Of a stretch of DNA of 64,000 nt, positions 1 to 11,217 are shown piece by piece. A program made the position numbers and the translations under genes. The stretch is from Scoparia ambigualis (lineage: Eukaryota > Arthropoda > Insecta > Lepidoptera > Crambidae): NCBI GenBank assembly GCA_963921215.1, contig OY992502.1, forward strand, positions 32,299,264-32,363,263, written 5' to 3'. The notes under the pieces are model-generated. The model did not search any database and was not told where the DNA came from. It was given only the letters and a program-made list of their open reading frames with translations. The stretch's first letter is position 1. Each line of letters starts with the position of its first letter.

Positions 1-64
1 CCTGGGAGTTTCCATTTTGTAATAGATAATAATTATATTAAGATAATGATATAAGACATTGTGG

Positions 65-345
65 TAGGTCATGTCGCTCTGTGGAGCAGGGGACCCAGGT
101 AAAGCTGGGTCCGTAGCGTTGCGGCGTTTCGCGGGGCGTATCGGCACGGTACCGCGGCGCCGCGTCGCGCTAGGAAGGAAGGTGTCGGTTCTTTTACCAG
201 GTCGGGCCCGTATGTCCTTACTCACCCGTTTCCCCTACGGGGGGGCGGGTGGGTACATATGGGTTCCAGCCCTGGACAGTGCATGGGGTGTCTCACGTTC
301 CTCTCGAGGCCTCATGCCAGTGCAGAGAAGCATTTTCTCCGACTA
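65..345. other. GC-rich island, unrecognised
   Basis: A markedly GC-rich block inside AT-rich DNA, with an open 91-codon plus-strand frame (71-346) rich in Arg and Gly. I recognise no domain. It may be a retroelement fragment; it is downstream of the acylphosphatase gene. Confidence 0.3.
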
Positions 346-924
346 AAACAAAGAAAAAAAGGTCTTGCCGCTCTCGCATCGGACTATTTAGTCATCAAAA
401 GCGATTTCTCAGATGTTGAAAAATAAATAGTGTGCTATAGATGAAAAGGCCAAATGATGATTATGATCAGACTTTGCATAGTCCAATTACTATTAGTAAA
501 GATAATAACATAGATCATCATAAGTAGAGCTAAATATGCCTATACTGGGTAGTGGTCAGTCACCGAAATCGGTCAGAAAAGGATAAATAAATAGATAGAA
601 AAGAACATTTATTAAAAATATATAACAATAGATTGGTATTAAAAGGTATCTTCTCATATAAACATTTTCTGGTATTTGCCATTAGTCAAAATTGTACTTC
701 AATTTTTCTATGCGCTGCAATTTCACTCGATCTCCCATCTTTGCGTATGGCGCATGTAACTCTGCCAAAAAATCGGACAGTTATAACCGTCATAACCCCT
801 TAACATTTACTCCAATATAATTATACTCTTTTCCGTTTCCCAATACTTGTGTAGGGTTAAGTACAATTTTGAATAACCACATGCTCCAGGTTTCCACTTC
901 AGCACTACTTCTTTCAATATGTAA

Positions 925-1039
925 TCAAAACCGTATGCTAAAGTCGGTGTAGTCCAGCCTCGACAGGTGCTCCCAGTTGGTGAGCTCGCATTTCTCGATC
1001 TTGCATCCTGGGGAGCCGGCAGTCTTCAGCCAGTCAAGC
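925..1039 (-). CDS. Acyp: Acylphosphatase terminal exon
   Basis: One nucleotide completes a split Met codon, then 37 codons run from LDWLKTAGSP to DFSIRF and the TGA stop. The acceptor reads ..CCCAG in the gene sense. A possible minus-strand AATAAA lies at 608-613, which would give a 3' UTR of about 310 nt. Confidence 0.87.
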
Positions 1040-2632
1040 CTGGGATACAAAAAAAAGAATTAAAGCACAGCCTGTATACTGTACTGTACCACTGCTAGGC
1101 GAAGGCCTCCATAAAAAACCGGAGATTGCCTAACCGTCGTTCCCAGACCCCAGCGACGTGTGAGAGGATTTATTTGGATTTTAAGTGGGTATGCCCCCCT
1201 TTTCCCGAATTTCCGTTGAGACCTCTGGACCTGGACAGGCAGACGGGAGCTGGGGGAGAGCCCCACATAACCATCCGCTCCCGGACTACTAAATAATCCC
1301 GGACTCAGTGGTACTCAACAATGAGTTCTACCAAGTTAAAAAAAGACAAATGCCTCCATCGTTGATATCAAGGCATCGTTACAATTGATTGATATTGGCT
1401 TAATCACCACGCTTGCCAAATGCGGCTAATACAACATAATATTATTCATCATCATCATAAATATTACGATGGTTAACACGCCGGTTCTTGCGTCGCCATC
1501 TTTGAGGTCTGGGCGTTGATTCTCGTTCTTATTTTCTAAATTGATTTTCTGGTCTGGGTGTTTTCAATGTATAATATAAGTATGTTTATCCGTTGCAAAA
1601 AGAATCTTAAATTGGGCTTGATAATCGGTGTGTGAGTGGAAAAGCTTTATTTATCATCAGCCTATAGCGTCTCACTGCTGTCCACAAGCCTTTCCTCGTG
1701 GCAAACAGCTCATGGAAAGATTAGGCCATAGGCAACCTTGCTGACCAAAAGCGGGTTAGTAGGTTTCACCGACCGCCATCTAACGGCAACAACCGGAACT
1801 GTGCAAATGCAATCAATTTCTATTAAATATCTTCTCAAAACTTGGACGACCTCCAAATATTTGTAAAAGTTCAAAATTGCCTCATTTAGATGATAGTAAC
1901 TAGCCGGCATTTGTCGTCACTTAAATAATGAAGATCCGTGCCAAGAGTGTCACGTTGTTGCTGTACAGTCGTTAGGCGGAGCTAATTAATTTCAACCTGT
2001 CATTATAATTATAATTAAGAAAATATCCAATACATTTTATGAATTTTTTTTCGTGAATTTTCACTGGATCGATATCCGCAGGTCATGAGTTGAATTTTCA
2101 ATTGTACAAATTGTACAATTATTTCGGTTATTTTTTAACTTATTTTCCGCTGGGGTCTGGGACCGCCGGCAAATGAGGGGATGCACTTGGACTTGGTTTG
2201 AACCACGTTTCACCAAATTGCAACTGCACATATGCTCAGCGTGATAGGTTGTGAGCCCATCGCCGCTCTATGCTGTTCGATGTATCATCACCATCATCGC
2301 ATTAGCCTATAAACGTCCCATTGCCGGACACAGGCGTTGCCACGTGGACAACATCACATGTGGAGGTTGGATGTATGTGCAGTCTTTAGTCAGTTAGTCT
2401 CCATACGATACCCAAGGAAAGAGAGGGGTCAGTAGTATTCTATTAGAGGACCGCTACATCGTACGGCTCTGGTGGATAAAAATCTAGAATATAATGAATA
2501 CACACATATGGTCCAGAGCAGACTTGTTCCCCTGCACCTTGCCCACGATGGTACCTTTCTTGGAGTTCTTCACCCAGCCGGTGACGCCGATCTGCTCCGC
2601 CAGCTCCTTGCAGTACTTTGTGAAGTAGCAGC
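925..2632 (-). CDS. Acyp: Acylphosphatase (last two coding exons; 5' exon not found)
   Basis: Small cytosolic enzyme family that hydrolyses acyl phosphates. Two minus-strand exons are visible: 2632-2506 and 1039-925 (stop TGA at 925-927), with an AG acceptor before 2632, a GT donor at 2505-2504 and an AG acceptor at 1041-1040. The split codon joins to ATG (Met) and the frame stays open. The upstream exon matches the family core: a GCYFTKY segment, then GWVKN and a GTIVGKVQG stretch, the second acylphosphatase signature with its catalytic Asn. The last exon reads LDWLKTAGSPG and ends SRLDYTDFSIRF, the usual C-terminus. About 80 of the usual 95-100 residues are present; the N-terminal exon before the VQG motif was not located. 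Odd: the conserved catalytic Arg of the first signature (FR) is Thr here (YFTKY). Family assignment is firm; activity is uncertain. Confidence 0.87.
1455..1640 (+). repeat. tRNA-derived SINE, family S3 (degraded copy)
   Basis: Shares with the copies at 46435-46697, 57028-57290 and 58690-58896 the CGCCATC..GAGGTC segment, a GTCTGGGTGTTTTC block and the GTTTATCCGTTG block. It lies in the acylphosphatase intron and its tRNA-like head is decayed. Confidence 0.55.
1654..1800 (-). repeat. SINE family S1 fragment
   Basis: Holds the CATCAGCCTATA..GTC..CACTGCTG..CACAAGCC segment, the GCGGGTT..GTAGGTTT block and the CAACAACCGGAAC block of the longer copies at 9013-9308 and 29843-30147. Lies in the acylphosphatase intron. 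Confidence 0.5.
2225..2450 (-). repeat. Dispersed repeat (family D) with an inserted SINE fragment
   Basis: Contains the TGCTCAGCGTGA..GGTTGTGAGCCCATCGCCG block and the GTATGTGCAGTCTTTAGTC block found at 10915, 25500, 46885, 55340 and 55600. The two halves are separated at about 2281-2362 by an S1-type SINE piece (CCTATAAACGTCCCATTGC). Confidence 0.55.
2506..2632 (-). CDS. Acyp: Acylphosphatase internal exon
   Basis: This 127-nt exon encodes the active-site loop, first helix and GWVKN..G signature. The acceptor is TATCACAG and the donor GTGTGT. It starts with two nucleotides of a split codon, which would complete the Gly of the VQG motif. The residue after YF is Thr, not the family's Arg. 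Confidence 0.87.
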
Positions 2633-3849
2633 CTGTGATAAAATGTTCAAGTTTCAAAGTCAGTCAAATAGTTTATTCAATATATAACTTCAGACAGTCA
2701 CTGTCACAGGCAAAAAATGTCATTGGTCACAGGTACGTATTGACTAAAAACTAATAAATTATTTTATTAGTTCATCGCCTAGGAGGAGCTGGAGAGACGA
2801 GCTTATTGCTTGTAACGTGGTTAGTTAAGGCATTTAATTTAGATTACGTGTTCAATGAACCAACTAGCATAACATCCACATTTGCTACTTGCTTGGACAA
2901 TATTTTTTTGTAATTGTCTTGTTTTTGAAAAATCTAATAAATTGTGTTAGTTCAGACCATAGCGGACAATTAGCCACTATTGAGCACCATAATGTCTCTC
3001 CCATACAAAATATAGTGTTTAGATTTAGACCAATCAGTGAAAAGTTCGCTTAAAACTTTCTTCTCTTTCAGTAGCACCTACTGATGATGCAGATAATATT
3101 CTTATACAAAAGTTTTCAGTTGCATTCGGAATGAATTTAACATTACATTTTAGCAGAAAATTATTAAATTAAATAACTCTAAGAAAAAGTTCAGTGACTG
3201 GACGACACCAGGTATTTATGCAAGTAGAAGAAAATTGTATGAATTGTATGAATTAAAATTTACTTCTAAAGATCCTCACTTTATTGAATATGTTAGAAAC
3301 TACTTAAAATTATGTAAAAAAAGTCTGCATAAATGCTAAATAAAACTTTATTTCTAAAAAAATTGCTCTTTCGAATAACAAAATAAAGACTTCATGGAAT
3401 ATTATTAACCAAGAAACTGGTTAAACAAAAATTAAGGACCGTTCATATTCACTTAAAGTCAATAGTAAAATAATAGAATCAGATGGCGCAGTCGCTGGTG
3501 CATTTGAGGATTTTTTCTCTGTGATACCTATGGACATAACTAGTAATTAAATGTTCTTAATTAAATGTTCTCATACTGCTATCCTCAGAACGATAACTGC
3601 TGTCGCTCTCCTCGTGTCAAGTGTTGATAAGTGCGGTGACAGTTTTAGTTTTAGACATATAAAGACTGACACCATTTTAAAAGCTTTAAAAACAAGAAAT
3701 ATAAAAATACAGAAGATCTGTGGAGTATCTCTACAAATGTTGCTAAAACAATTATTATTTTCTTAGCTCCTCAATCGGTCGATATTTTCTATAGGTGTCT
3801 TGAAGAAGGAACTTTCCCAAATTTAATAAAGCATGCTAAAATCATTCCA

Positions 3850-4305
3850 TTGTTTAAAGCTGGTGACAAAAACAACCCCTATAACTTTAGACCAATTTCT
3901 ATATTACCAGCCTTTAGCAAAGTTTTTGAGAAAAATATTTACAATCAATTACTGTCTCATTTTGCAATTAATAAACTTTTTCATGAAAAACAGTTTGGTT
4001 TTACTAAAGGTAGATCTACAGCTGACGCTGGAGTTGCGCTTCTTAAACACATTTTTGACGTCTGGGAGGGTAAACAAGATGCAATAGGTATTTTCTGTGA
4101 TCTCTCAAAGGCATTTGATTGCGTTAGTCATGAAACTTTAGTTCATAAGTTAAAGCATTATGGTGTCTCCAAAAGCCTTATACAATCATACCTGTCGAAT
4201 AGAACTCAAAAAATTGTTATTAATGGTGCTGTGTCTTCAGGAGCACTCATAACATTACTGTTGTGGAGCTCCGCTGCTAATATTGACGATTTATTTATTC
4301 TATAG
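3850..4305 (+). pseudogene. LINE reverse transcriptase fragment
   Basis: 151-codon frame with reverse transcriptase fingers and palm motif A (CDLSKAFDCVSHE) and the following YGVSKSLIQSYLSNRTQ helix. The sequence then passes directly into a C-terminal LINE segment (LLLWSSAANIDDLF), so the catalytic FADD block is absent. Part of the decayed LINE 2810-6830. Confidence 0.7.
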
Positions 4306-4384
4306 AAAAGGGTAGTCCGCGCCATATACCTACAACCTCAAGTCTAGAGACTCACTCAAAGAAGTGTTTAAAAAAATCGATATA

Positions 4385-6499
4385 CAGAATGGAAAAAATC
4401 TATGGGCCCTGGAGGGGAACTACCTTAAATCCTTTAGTTAGCTCATTTCACTGAAAGGAAACATTCCTTTATTTTTAAAAAGAAACAAAACTGCAATTAA
4501 AGATTTTTTAAATTTGGCTTGTACCATCCGGGAATCGAACCAACTAAAAATAAAAAAATAAGCCCTCGCTATTTTATTATACGAATCGGTAGGATTGATG
4601 TTCAGGATAAAATTTGTCTAATAAACATTTGGTCCCACACTCATCTGTTGTGCGAGATACCCATAAAATTGAATATTTATTACAAGTTCTTTATTAACAA
4701 TACTTAGTACTGTTCACTTCTAATAAGTAAACGACACGTTATAATTTTCTTATCTCTTTAACATCTAAAGACATTGTATGAAGTACAAGCTTGCTAATGT
4801 TATTTATCTCTAAGTACCTTGTTGAAGTATTGGATAACAAAATCGGTAAATGGTAATAATAAATTTATGCACAGCACGATTCCTTCTTACACTAGACGTT
4901 CATTCTGACAAAAAGTTTAATAATGGAACGTATTTTTTTGCAACGCGGGGCAACAAATTTGAAATTCGAGCGATAACATTTTTGAAAACTATAAGAAAGA
5001 AGTATTCGTTCGAATTTCAAATTTTGTTTTGTTTTGCTTTCATTCCGTAATTCTGTAATAATGGCGTATCAAGAACATTTCGATTTATTAGAAGCTTACT
5101 TTTCAAACAACAAGAATTGCAATTTAGCTCTACAGTGGTACAGTGAGAGGTATCCAGACAGACAAATACCATCTAGAAAAGTTTTGTCGCGAATGGTGAA
5201 AAATTTAGTGAATATTGGAAGTTTCAAAAATCGTTTAGAACGTCCGCAGCAGCAAAATCTAGACCTTTTCCGATTTTGATTTATGTGTTTTGACATACAT
5301 TGAGTGTTACCCGAAAGCTTCTAGTAGGGAAGTTGCTCAAGAGATAGGCACCAGCCATACTCGTGTACTTAGTGTTTTGAAAAAGTACAAATACAGATGT
5401 TTTCGTGATGGGCGATTGGTGCAGAAACTACATCCGGGAGATAGTCAAAGGAGATTAGAGTTCTGTCAGAATATTCAAACAGAAATAGACCGCAACCCAA
5501 ATTTTTTAGACTACATTGTATGGTCTGATGAAACAAATTTCAGCAATAATGGAATGTATAACAGACATAACAATCATTATTGGTCCCGTCAGAATCCATT
5601 CCGTGTTCGCGAAACAAACAATCAGGTCAGATTTTCCTTTAATGTTTGGTGCGGAATCAGAAGCAATATGGTTGTTTTGGTGCACATTTATGAAGGACAT
5701 CTAAATACGGCAAAATACATGGAAATATTAGACCTTTTACATAATCAATTAAACCTTCTACCGGAGGAGGAACGAAATAATATCATTTTTCAAGAAGACG
5801 GTGCACCTGCCCACAATAGCAGAATTTCCAGGGCTTACCTTAATGAAAATTTCAATGTCTGGATAGGTACAAACGGGACGATTAGATGGCCAGCGAGAAG
5901 TCCAGACCTGACGCCTCTGGACTACTTTTTATGGGGTCATGTAAAAAATGAAGTTTACAAAACGTGTTATAATACTGTACAAGAATTAAGGGTTGCGGTA
6001 GAAAATGTTATTAGGAGCATACACCACAACACTTTCCAGAGGGCTACACGAAAAGAATTTCAACGTAGACTAAATTTGTGTATCCGGAACGATGGGGGTC
6101 ACTTCGAGCAACTTATCAGTTGAATTATTAAGATTCTTTTCTCTTCTTAATGTCCGTCTACGTTATAAAAATGATTCATGTTTACGTTCTTCTTATTGAT
6201 GATAAAATAAAAATTAATTTTAGTTTTCACTTTTTTATTTCAATCACCAAATAAATATGTTTATTAGACAAATTTTATCCTGAACAACAATCCTACCGAT
6301 TCGTATAATAAAATAGCGAGGGTTTATTTTTTATTTTTAGTTGGTTCGATTCCCGGATGAGACAAGCAAAATTTAAAAAATCTTTAAATGCAGTTATATT
6401 TCTTTTTAAAAATAAAGGAATGTTTCCTTTCAGTAAAATGAGCTAACTAAAGGATTTAAGGTAGTTCCCCTCCAGGGCCCATAGATTTTTTCCTCCCTG
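4385..6499 (+). mobile_element. Mariner-like (IS630-Tc1-mariner) transposon with long inverted ends
   Basis: A 2115-bp element flanked by TA at 4383-4384 and 6500-6501. The ends are inverted repeats of about 240 bp (4385-4628 and 6260-6499), far longer than typical mariner ends; the outer ends read CAGAATGG and CAGGGAGG followed by the same AAAAAATCTATGGGCCC. Each arm carries a tRNA B-box-like GGTTCGATTCCCGG, or its complement. The interior encodes a transposase in two frames. It inserted into an older LINE, whose C-terminal frame resumes on the other side. Confidence 0.85.
5061..6123 (+). pseudogene. Mariner-like transposase with one frameshift
   Basis: DDE/D transposase for cut-and-paste transposition at TA. 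The first frame (ATG at 5061, stop at 5277) carries the N-terminal helix-turn-helix (HFDLLEAYFSNNKNC, then RQIPSRKVLSRMV). The second (about 5263-6123) carries the second helix-turn-helix and the catalytic core: WSDETNF, QEDGAPAH and SPDLTPLDYFLWG. Counting from the second Asp to the Asp in PLDY gives 40 intervening residues, not the 34 of classical mariner. The frames differ by one nucleotide between about 5260 and 5277; a single indel there gives a protein of about 350 residues, the family norm. Confidence 0.85.
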
Positions 6500-6918
6500 T
6501 ATATTGACTATTGCATCACAATTTATTTTTGAAAACCTTATGTATGTTAAGTAGTATGGAAAGACGTTTGTTAAAAATTGTTATCTTCATAACTTAAACA
6601 CTCGTAGGAAAAATTACTATTACTACTACTAAACGATTACTAATTACACTAGTTTTAGACTTCATAAAACAGGTGGCTCTTTCTTTGGTAAATGTGTAAC
6701 GTTTTATAACAAACTTCCACTAAATATTACTAAAATGCCTTTACATACATTTAAAGCCCATGTTAAAAAAACGCACATGAGTAAAGGTTATTATAAAGTG
6801 GAAGATTATGTCAATGACAAATAAGTATGGACATAGGGCATGTACGAGCATAACATATTAATTTGTATATCGTATAATTTGGCAACGACATATTGTTTTG
6901 TAAATGTCGTTACTTCTA

Positions 6919-7131
6919 TCCTACTAATATTATAAACGCGAAAGTTTGTAAGTATGGATCACAGTGTATGGATGGATGTTTGTTACTCTTTCACGTAAAA
7001 ACTACTGAATAGATTTGGATGAAATTCGGCATACAGATAGTTTATAATTGGATTAACACATATGATAATTTTTATCCCGATATTCTCACGGGAACAGGAA
7101 CCACACAGGGAAAACCGCGAGCAGCCGCTTA
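6919..7131 (+). mobile_element. Lep1-type Helitron fragment
   Basis: Starts TCCTACTAATATTATAAACG and runs through the conserved GTTTGTTACTCTTTCACG, GGATGAAATTCGGCATAC and TTTTTATCCCGATATTC blocks to GCAGCCGCTTA. Same family as 13961-14288, 15152-15346 and 47640-47839. Non-autonomous. Confidence 0.75.
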
Positions 7132-7267
7132 AATCTGTGGAGTTTCTTGCGCCCGTTCTTCTCCACAGCTAAAAGACTTCTTGAATGGGTGTTGCCTATC
7201 CATAAAAATAAATTAAGTTTAGACGATTCAAAATGCTTATATTAAGTTTACTTAATAAATAAATTTT

Positions 7268-7375
7268 GAATTTTTTGATGCTTACGCGAAATATTAGGCA
7301 ACACACGCAAAAGACCGCGAAGACTGGAAGGAGGAGAGGGAGGCCTTTGCCCAGCAGTGGGACAATATGGGTTAA
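7268..7375 (+). mobile_element. LINE (RTE-like) 3' tail
   Basis: A short plus-strand coding end reading ..DWKEEREAFAQQWDNMG then stop, followed by a TAATAATAA-rich tail. It meets the next, oppositely oriented tail end to end. Confidence 0.5.
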
Positions 7376-7384
7376 TATAATAAT

Positions 7385-7660
7385 AAAAATTAGTTCTTCA
7401 ACAACTTCAGCCGAAGGACATCCACTGTTGGGCATAGACCTCCACCCAAGTTCTCCACCAAGTCCGGTCTTGTGCTGCTCGCATCCAGAGCTACGCGAGA
7501 CCTTCACCAGATCGTCGGTTCACTTTGTTGGAGGTCTGCCTACACTGCGTCTTCCGGTGCGTGGTATAGCCATTCAAGAACCGTTCTGCCCTTACGGCCG
7601 TCGCATCGGTTCTATTCAACGAGCGATGTGCCCTGGCAAGGCCCCTGCCTGGTATGAATT
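7385..7660 (-). mobile_element. RTE-type LINE 3' end
   Basis: On the minus strand the frames read RPSTRWTDDLVKV.., then CEQHKTG.. and a W..SG terminal stretch, the usual C-terminus of insect RTE-like ORFs, followed by a TATTATTATA tail. 5'-truncated and frameshifted; arranged tail-to-tail with 7268-7375. Confidence 0.55.
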
Positions 7661-7699
7661 AATAGTTGCCTAACTGAAATTTTGTTCAATCTGCTGCTG

Positions 7700-8990
7700 A
7701 ATCTACTCAAATAACTATAACGACCGTGGTCGAGTAGTGAGGCCGCCGGTTCTGACGTCACCAACTCTAAGGTCCCAGTTTAATTGCAGGTCATCTTATT
7801 TAGGTAATAACTGTTTTTATAATTTGTTTCGGTGTTTTTTTTCTATGAATGATAATTATGTATGAATGAAATTATGATTATCCGTTATCTATGTAGTTAT
7901 CTATTAAAAACAAAATTTATAAGAATATTTACTTTGCTAGATAAAATTGGTGTGAAATTGGGGAAGTTGTCTAAATATTAGGTAGGTATTTATTAAATTA
8001 CGATTATAATAATTTATCGTGATTAACATCATCAGTCATTCTTGATGATGATGCCTCTCTTTGTTTGCTACTTTTTGTCAAACAAGAAAAATATAAGTAA
8101 ATATTTTTATTTAAAAAAAAATATAACTTTTTTTAAAGTCAAGATCGAAGCCTTCACTACGTAGAAGCCGTAGTAGTACGTAGTGAACGTAGAACCTTAC
8201 GTTTTGGCAAATAACGTAGAGCTCTGTCTACGGGCTAATCGCTACGAACAACCCAGCAACGAAGAAAACTTCTAAAACATACTATTGTTAAGAAGTTTAT
8301 ATTATGCGTCTTCAAAGTATTTTTGATATGCTCATTTGGTGTCTACTTTTGCTTTGGAGCTATAAATAAATAGGTCCAGTTATTTTTGACAAAAGACGAA
8401 AATACCATTAACTTACAAAATTATATAAATAAAAGAAAAACTGAGTAGGCTACCTAACCAGTAGCACATTCATATAAATATAGAAGTTATGGTAAGGCAC
8501 AGTTAACTTAAATTGACGGTCTTTAATTTGATTTTTTTGTAGGTACCTCAAAAGCCACTTATGCCAAAATTTTGCAGTCAAAAGTTTTGACTGTAAATAC
8601 ACTAGCGTAGGTAATACATTTATATCGTGGCATGTGTTTGTTATCGATCTTCAATCGCCCATTGACATCGACCCAGATGAGTGCTCATCTAAATTTAAAG
8701 CGATCAGCTGCCGGCCGGTTGCTTCATACGATATACGTTACGCGATAAAAACCAATTGATTGATACACAGCATAATCGTAAATTACACATAAGTAGTAAG
8801 TATAATAAATAGGTATAAGCTACCTAATGTTGAATGATCAACAGAAATTGCGTATTTTGGTACATCATCATAATTTTCAGCCCGTATCTCACTTCTTTGT
8901 GAAAGCCTTATTGCCAATCACAGAGAAATATTTAACCCCTTAAATATTTCTCTGCACGAAATTGTGAAAATTTACGTATTTTTATGTTAC
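7700..8990. other. AT-rich intergenic stretch
   Basis: No convincing exon or element. A GTAGAAGCCGTAGTAGTACG segment near 8160-8215 holds short repeats of ACGTAG. No long ORF. Confidence 0.4.
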
Positions 8991-8997
8991 TTGTACT

Positions 8998-9480
8998 ATG
9001 CGCTGAATTAGTCCTTCATCTTCATCAGCCTATTAAAGTCCCACTACGGGCACAGGCCTCCCACGTGGACAATAGCACGTGGGGATATTGGGTTATAACC
9101 CACCACGCTGGCCCAATGCGGGTTGGTGGGTTTTAACGACTGTCATCTTACGACAACAACCGGAACCAACGACTTAACGTGCCTTCCGAAGCACGGAGGA
9201 GCTCGAAATGTTTTTAATTTGGTCACCCATCCAGCGACCCGGCATTGCGAAAGTGCTTAGCGAACAAGATCGCAAGCCGAACGCGCTAGCCGCTGCGCCA
9301 TCGAGCTCCTGAATTAGTTAAATACAAAAAAAATAGCCTGATCATTACACAAGGTCGTAGCCTTGTTGAAATTTGAAACAAATTCTTTAAACAATAACAA
9401 ACAATACATAAATCTATTGACTCCTAAAAACATTTTTTTTCGACAACTTTCTTAATTTTACGCATGAAACTTATTGTATT
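8998..9480. repeat. Unclassified repeat interrupted by a SINE
   Basis: The flanks (8998-9012 and 9309-9480) match 42562-42770 almost continuously: GCGCTGAATTAGTTAAATAC, the CCTGATCATT..CACAAGGTCG block and CTTTCTTAATTTTACGCATG. The copy at 42562 has no SINE and serves as an empty site. Confidence 0.7.
9013..9308 (-). mobile_element. tRNA-derived SINE, family S1 (complete copy)
   Basis: A 296-bp element with 10-bp target duplications CTGAATTAGT at 9003-9012 and 9309-9318. On the minus strand it starts GGAGCTCGATGGCGCAGCGG (tRNA A-box-like), continues through GGGTCGCTGGATGGGTGACC and ends in a short GATGAAGATGAAGG tail. Transcribed by RNA polymerase III in such families; mobilised by LINE machinery. 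Confidence 0.8.
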
Positions 9481-9810
9481 GATTTCCGGATTTAGTAAAC
9501 GTCCGTCAGATTCCACTTTCGTCAGAAGCCGATTTTTTATAATTTCAGTTCAGTTTCGTCATGAATGACGGATCTCCATCCGTCCATCCAATGACACTTT
9601 CGTCGGATTCCACTTTCGTCATAAATTGTCAGTTTCTTCTTAAGGAGAGAAGTTCCTAATCCCATTAGTGATAGTCATGACCTATAAAACAAATTTTTTA
9701 AAATATGCATTTTGTACCTTCTTATTTTACACAAGCAGCCTGTGAGTCAGTCAGTACACTGAAAGGGCAGCACACAGTGCTCTGCGTGTTTAATATAATA
9801 ATTGATTTTT

Positions 9811-9985
9811 TCCATTCACAATGCTATATAGCTGGCTTGCAGCGTATCACAAACTACTAGAAAAATTCAACGACTCTTCTAGGGTCTCGGTAGCTTAGCG
9901 GTTAGAACAGTGGGCCGACAATCCAAAGGTCATGGGTTCGATTCCCATTCGAACTTTCCTGAGACTGGTTGTTTTTCTAGTAATC
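9811..9985 (+). mobile_element. tRNA-derived SINE, family S2
   Basis: Contains GGTCTCGGTAGCTTAGCGG (A-box-like) and GGGTTCGATTCCCATTCGA (B-box) with an ACTGGTTG tail block; 5' of the tRNA-like part is a shared GCATTCACAATGCTATATA-like segment. Same family as 31565-31760 and 36095-36335. Confidence 0.75.
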
Positions 9986-10914
9986 ATTTTATACTAATAT
10001 AATAATGTTTTCAGGATGCTCTTGGGGCTGCCTCGCTTATGTAGTACGTCGGAAATATTTGCTGACCCACATACAAATGATTTCTATGACGTTTGGCGAA
10101 AGCGGAACGTTTCACTATCACACACAAAAGCATTTTGAAAGCAATATCACAGATTAAAGATGGCAATATGTACAAGTAGACTGCCACATGAAAATATCTC
10201 AGGTAGGGATCGCAACCGGGCTATAAAATTATGTTGTTTTGTTCTAACCAAACATTAAATAATACTTACTGAGTTCAGTGCCATACTAGGTTGCCACCGG
10301 TAGGCTGGATAGACCCAAGATATCTGTGGTTAGGGGTGCAGAGTGAGGAACCTCCTGACAATACGTGCCGTGTCAAGAGTGCCTTTTGTGTCTGACCCTT
10401 GATGCAACCTTCCAGCGAGAGCCTCTCTAGATGTTGATCGATTCTCTTAGCTCTTATTATTATTATTATTTGTAATTAAGATGACTGTCATCGATTTTCA
10501 TCAATTGATAACCGTGGTTAAATATAATTATGACCGCGTATGAATAAACGGTCTGTATTAGGCTCAGAATTATAATAACTAAGGATATTTGCAGTAATGT
10601 GCAGTACCTAATGTACGAAACCGGAAAAAGAAACCGCCCTTGCCGAGTATCTTGCGGCTTCTTCTCGGTACAAGGCCTCCACCGACACCGTTACGGTTTA
10701 CGAAGTCATAGATTAGAATTGACGCTCAAAAATGCATTAAAAGAAATGTATAAAATAATTTTTATTTCTTTATTTATTAAACGTAAATTACTACAACATT
10801 ATAAGTGCATTGTGTGGACTTTGCCAACAAACGATTTAGTTTGGCGTTATAAATTCAGTGGAATCAATCGTTTTAAAACGGGTTGGGACTTTTATTTTCA
10901 AAAAAATACTTTAC

Positions 10915-11010
10915 TGTTGGATGTATGTGCAGTGCAGTCTTTAGTCCGTTAGTCACCTTTTACGATACCCAAGGGAAGAGAGGGCGATGGTAGTATTCTT
11001 TCACCGCTAC
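10915..11010 (-). repeat. Dispersed repeat family D fragment
   Basis: TTGGATGTATGTGCAGT.. followed by CTTTAGTCCGTTAGTC, ACGATACCCAAGGGAAGAG and GTAGTATTCTTTCACCGC, matching the family D copies near 25600 and 46900. Confidence 0.6.
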
Positions 11011-11217
11011 GCGACACGCCACATGTCAAAAACAAAATATAAAAATTAAAACACTGTTTCTTCAACTTAAGACACACCTTGGACCTGGCCATACACCTCG
11101 AACTCGACCGAAGCCAACGCATTCGGATCCTCTGATCCCATCACTACACTCTTCACAAGTCCTGACAGATCACTATCGAATACTATAAACCACTACGGTC
11201 CTTTTAATTAATAATTA

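Larger units (their letters stand above)
2810..6830 (+). mobile_element. Decayed CR1/Jockey-type LINE split by a mariner-like element
   Basis: Plus-strand remnants in the order of a LINE ORF2: an endonuclease tail near 2850-3060 with several stops, a linker (DWTTPGIYASRRKLY) near 3200, reverse transcriptase motifs at 3850-4230 (FRPISILPAFSKVFEK; motif A FCDLSKAFDCVSH), then a jump at about 4245 to the C-terminal region, which shows that motifs B and C (FADD) are deleted. The C-terminal frame is cut at 4384 by the mariner-like element and resumes after 6501, ending FYNKLPLNITKMP..YVNDK with TAA at 6822-6824. A dead copy. Confidence 0.7.
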
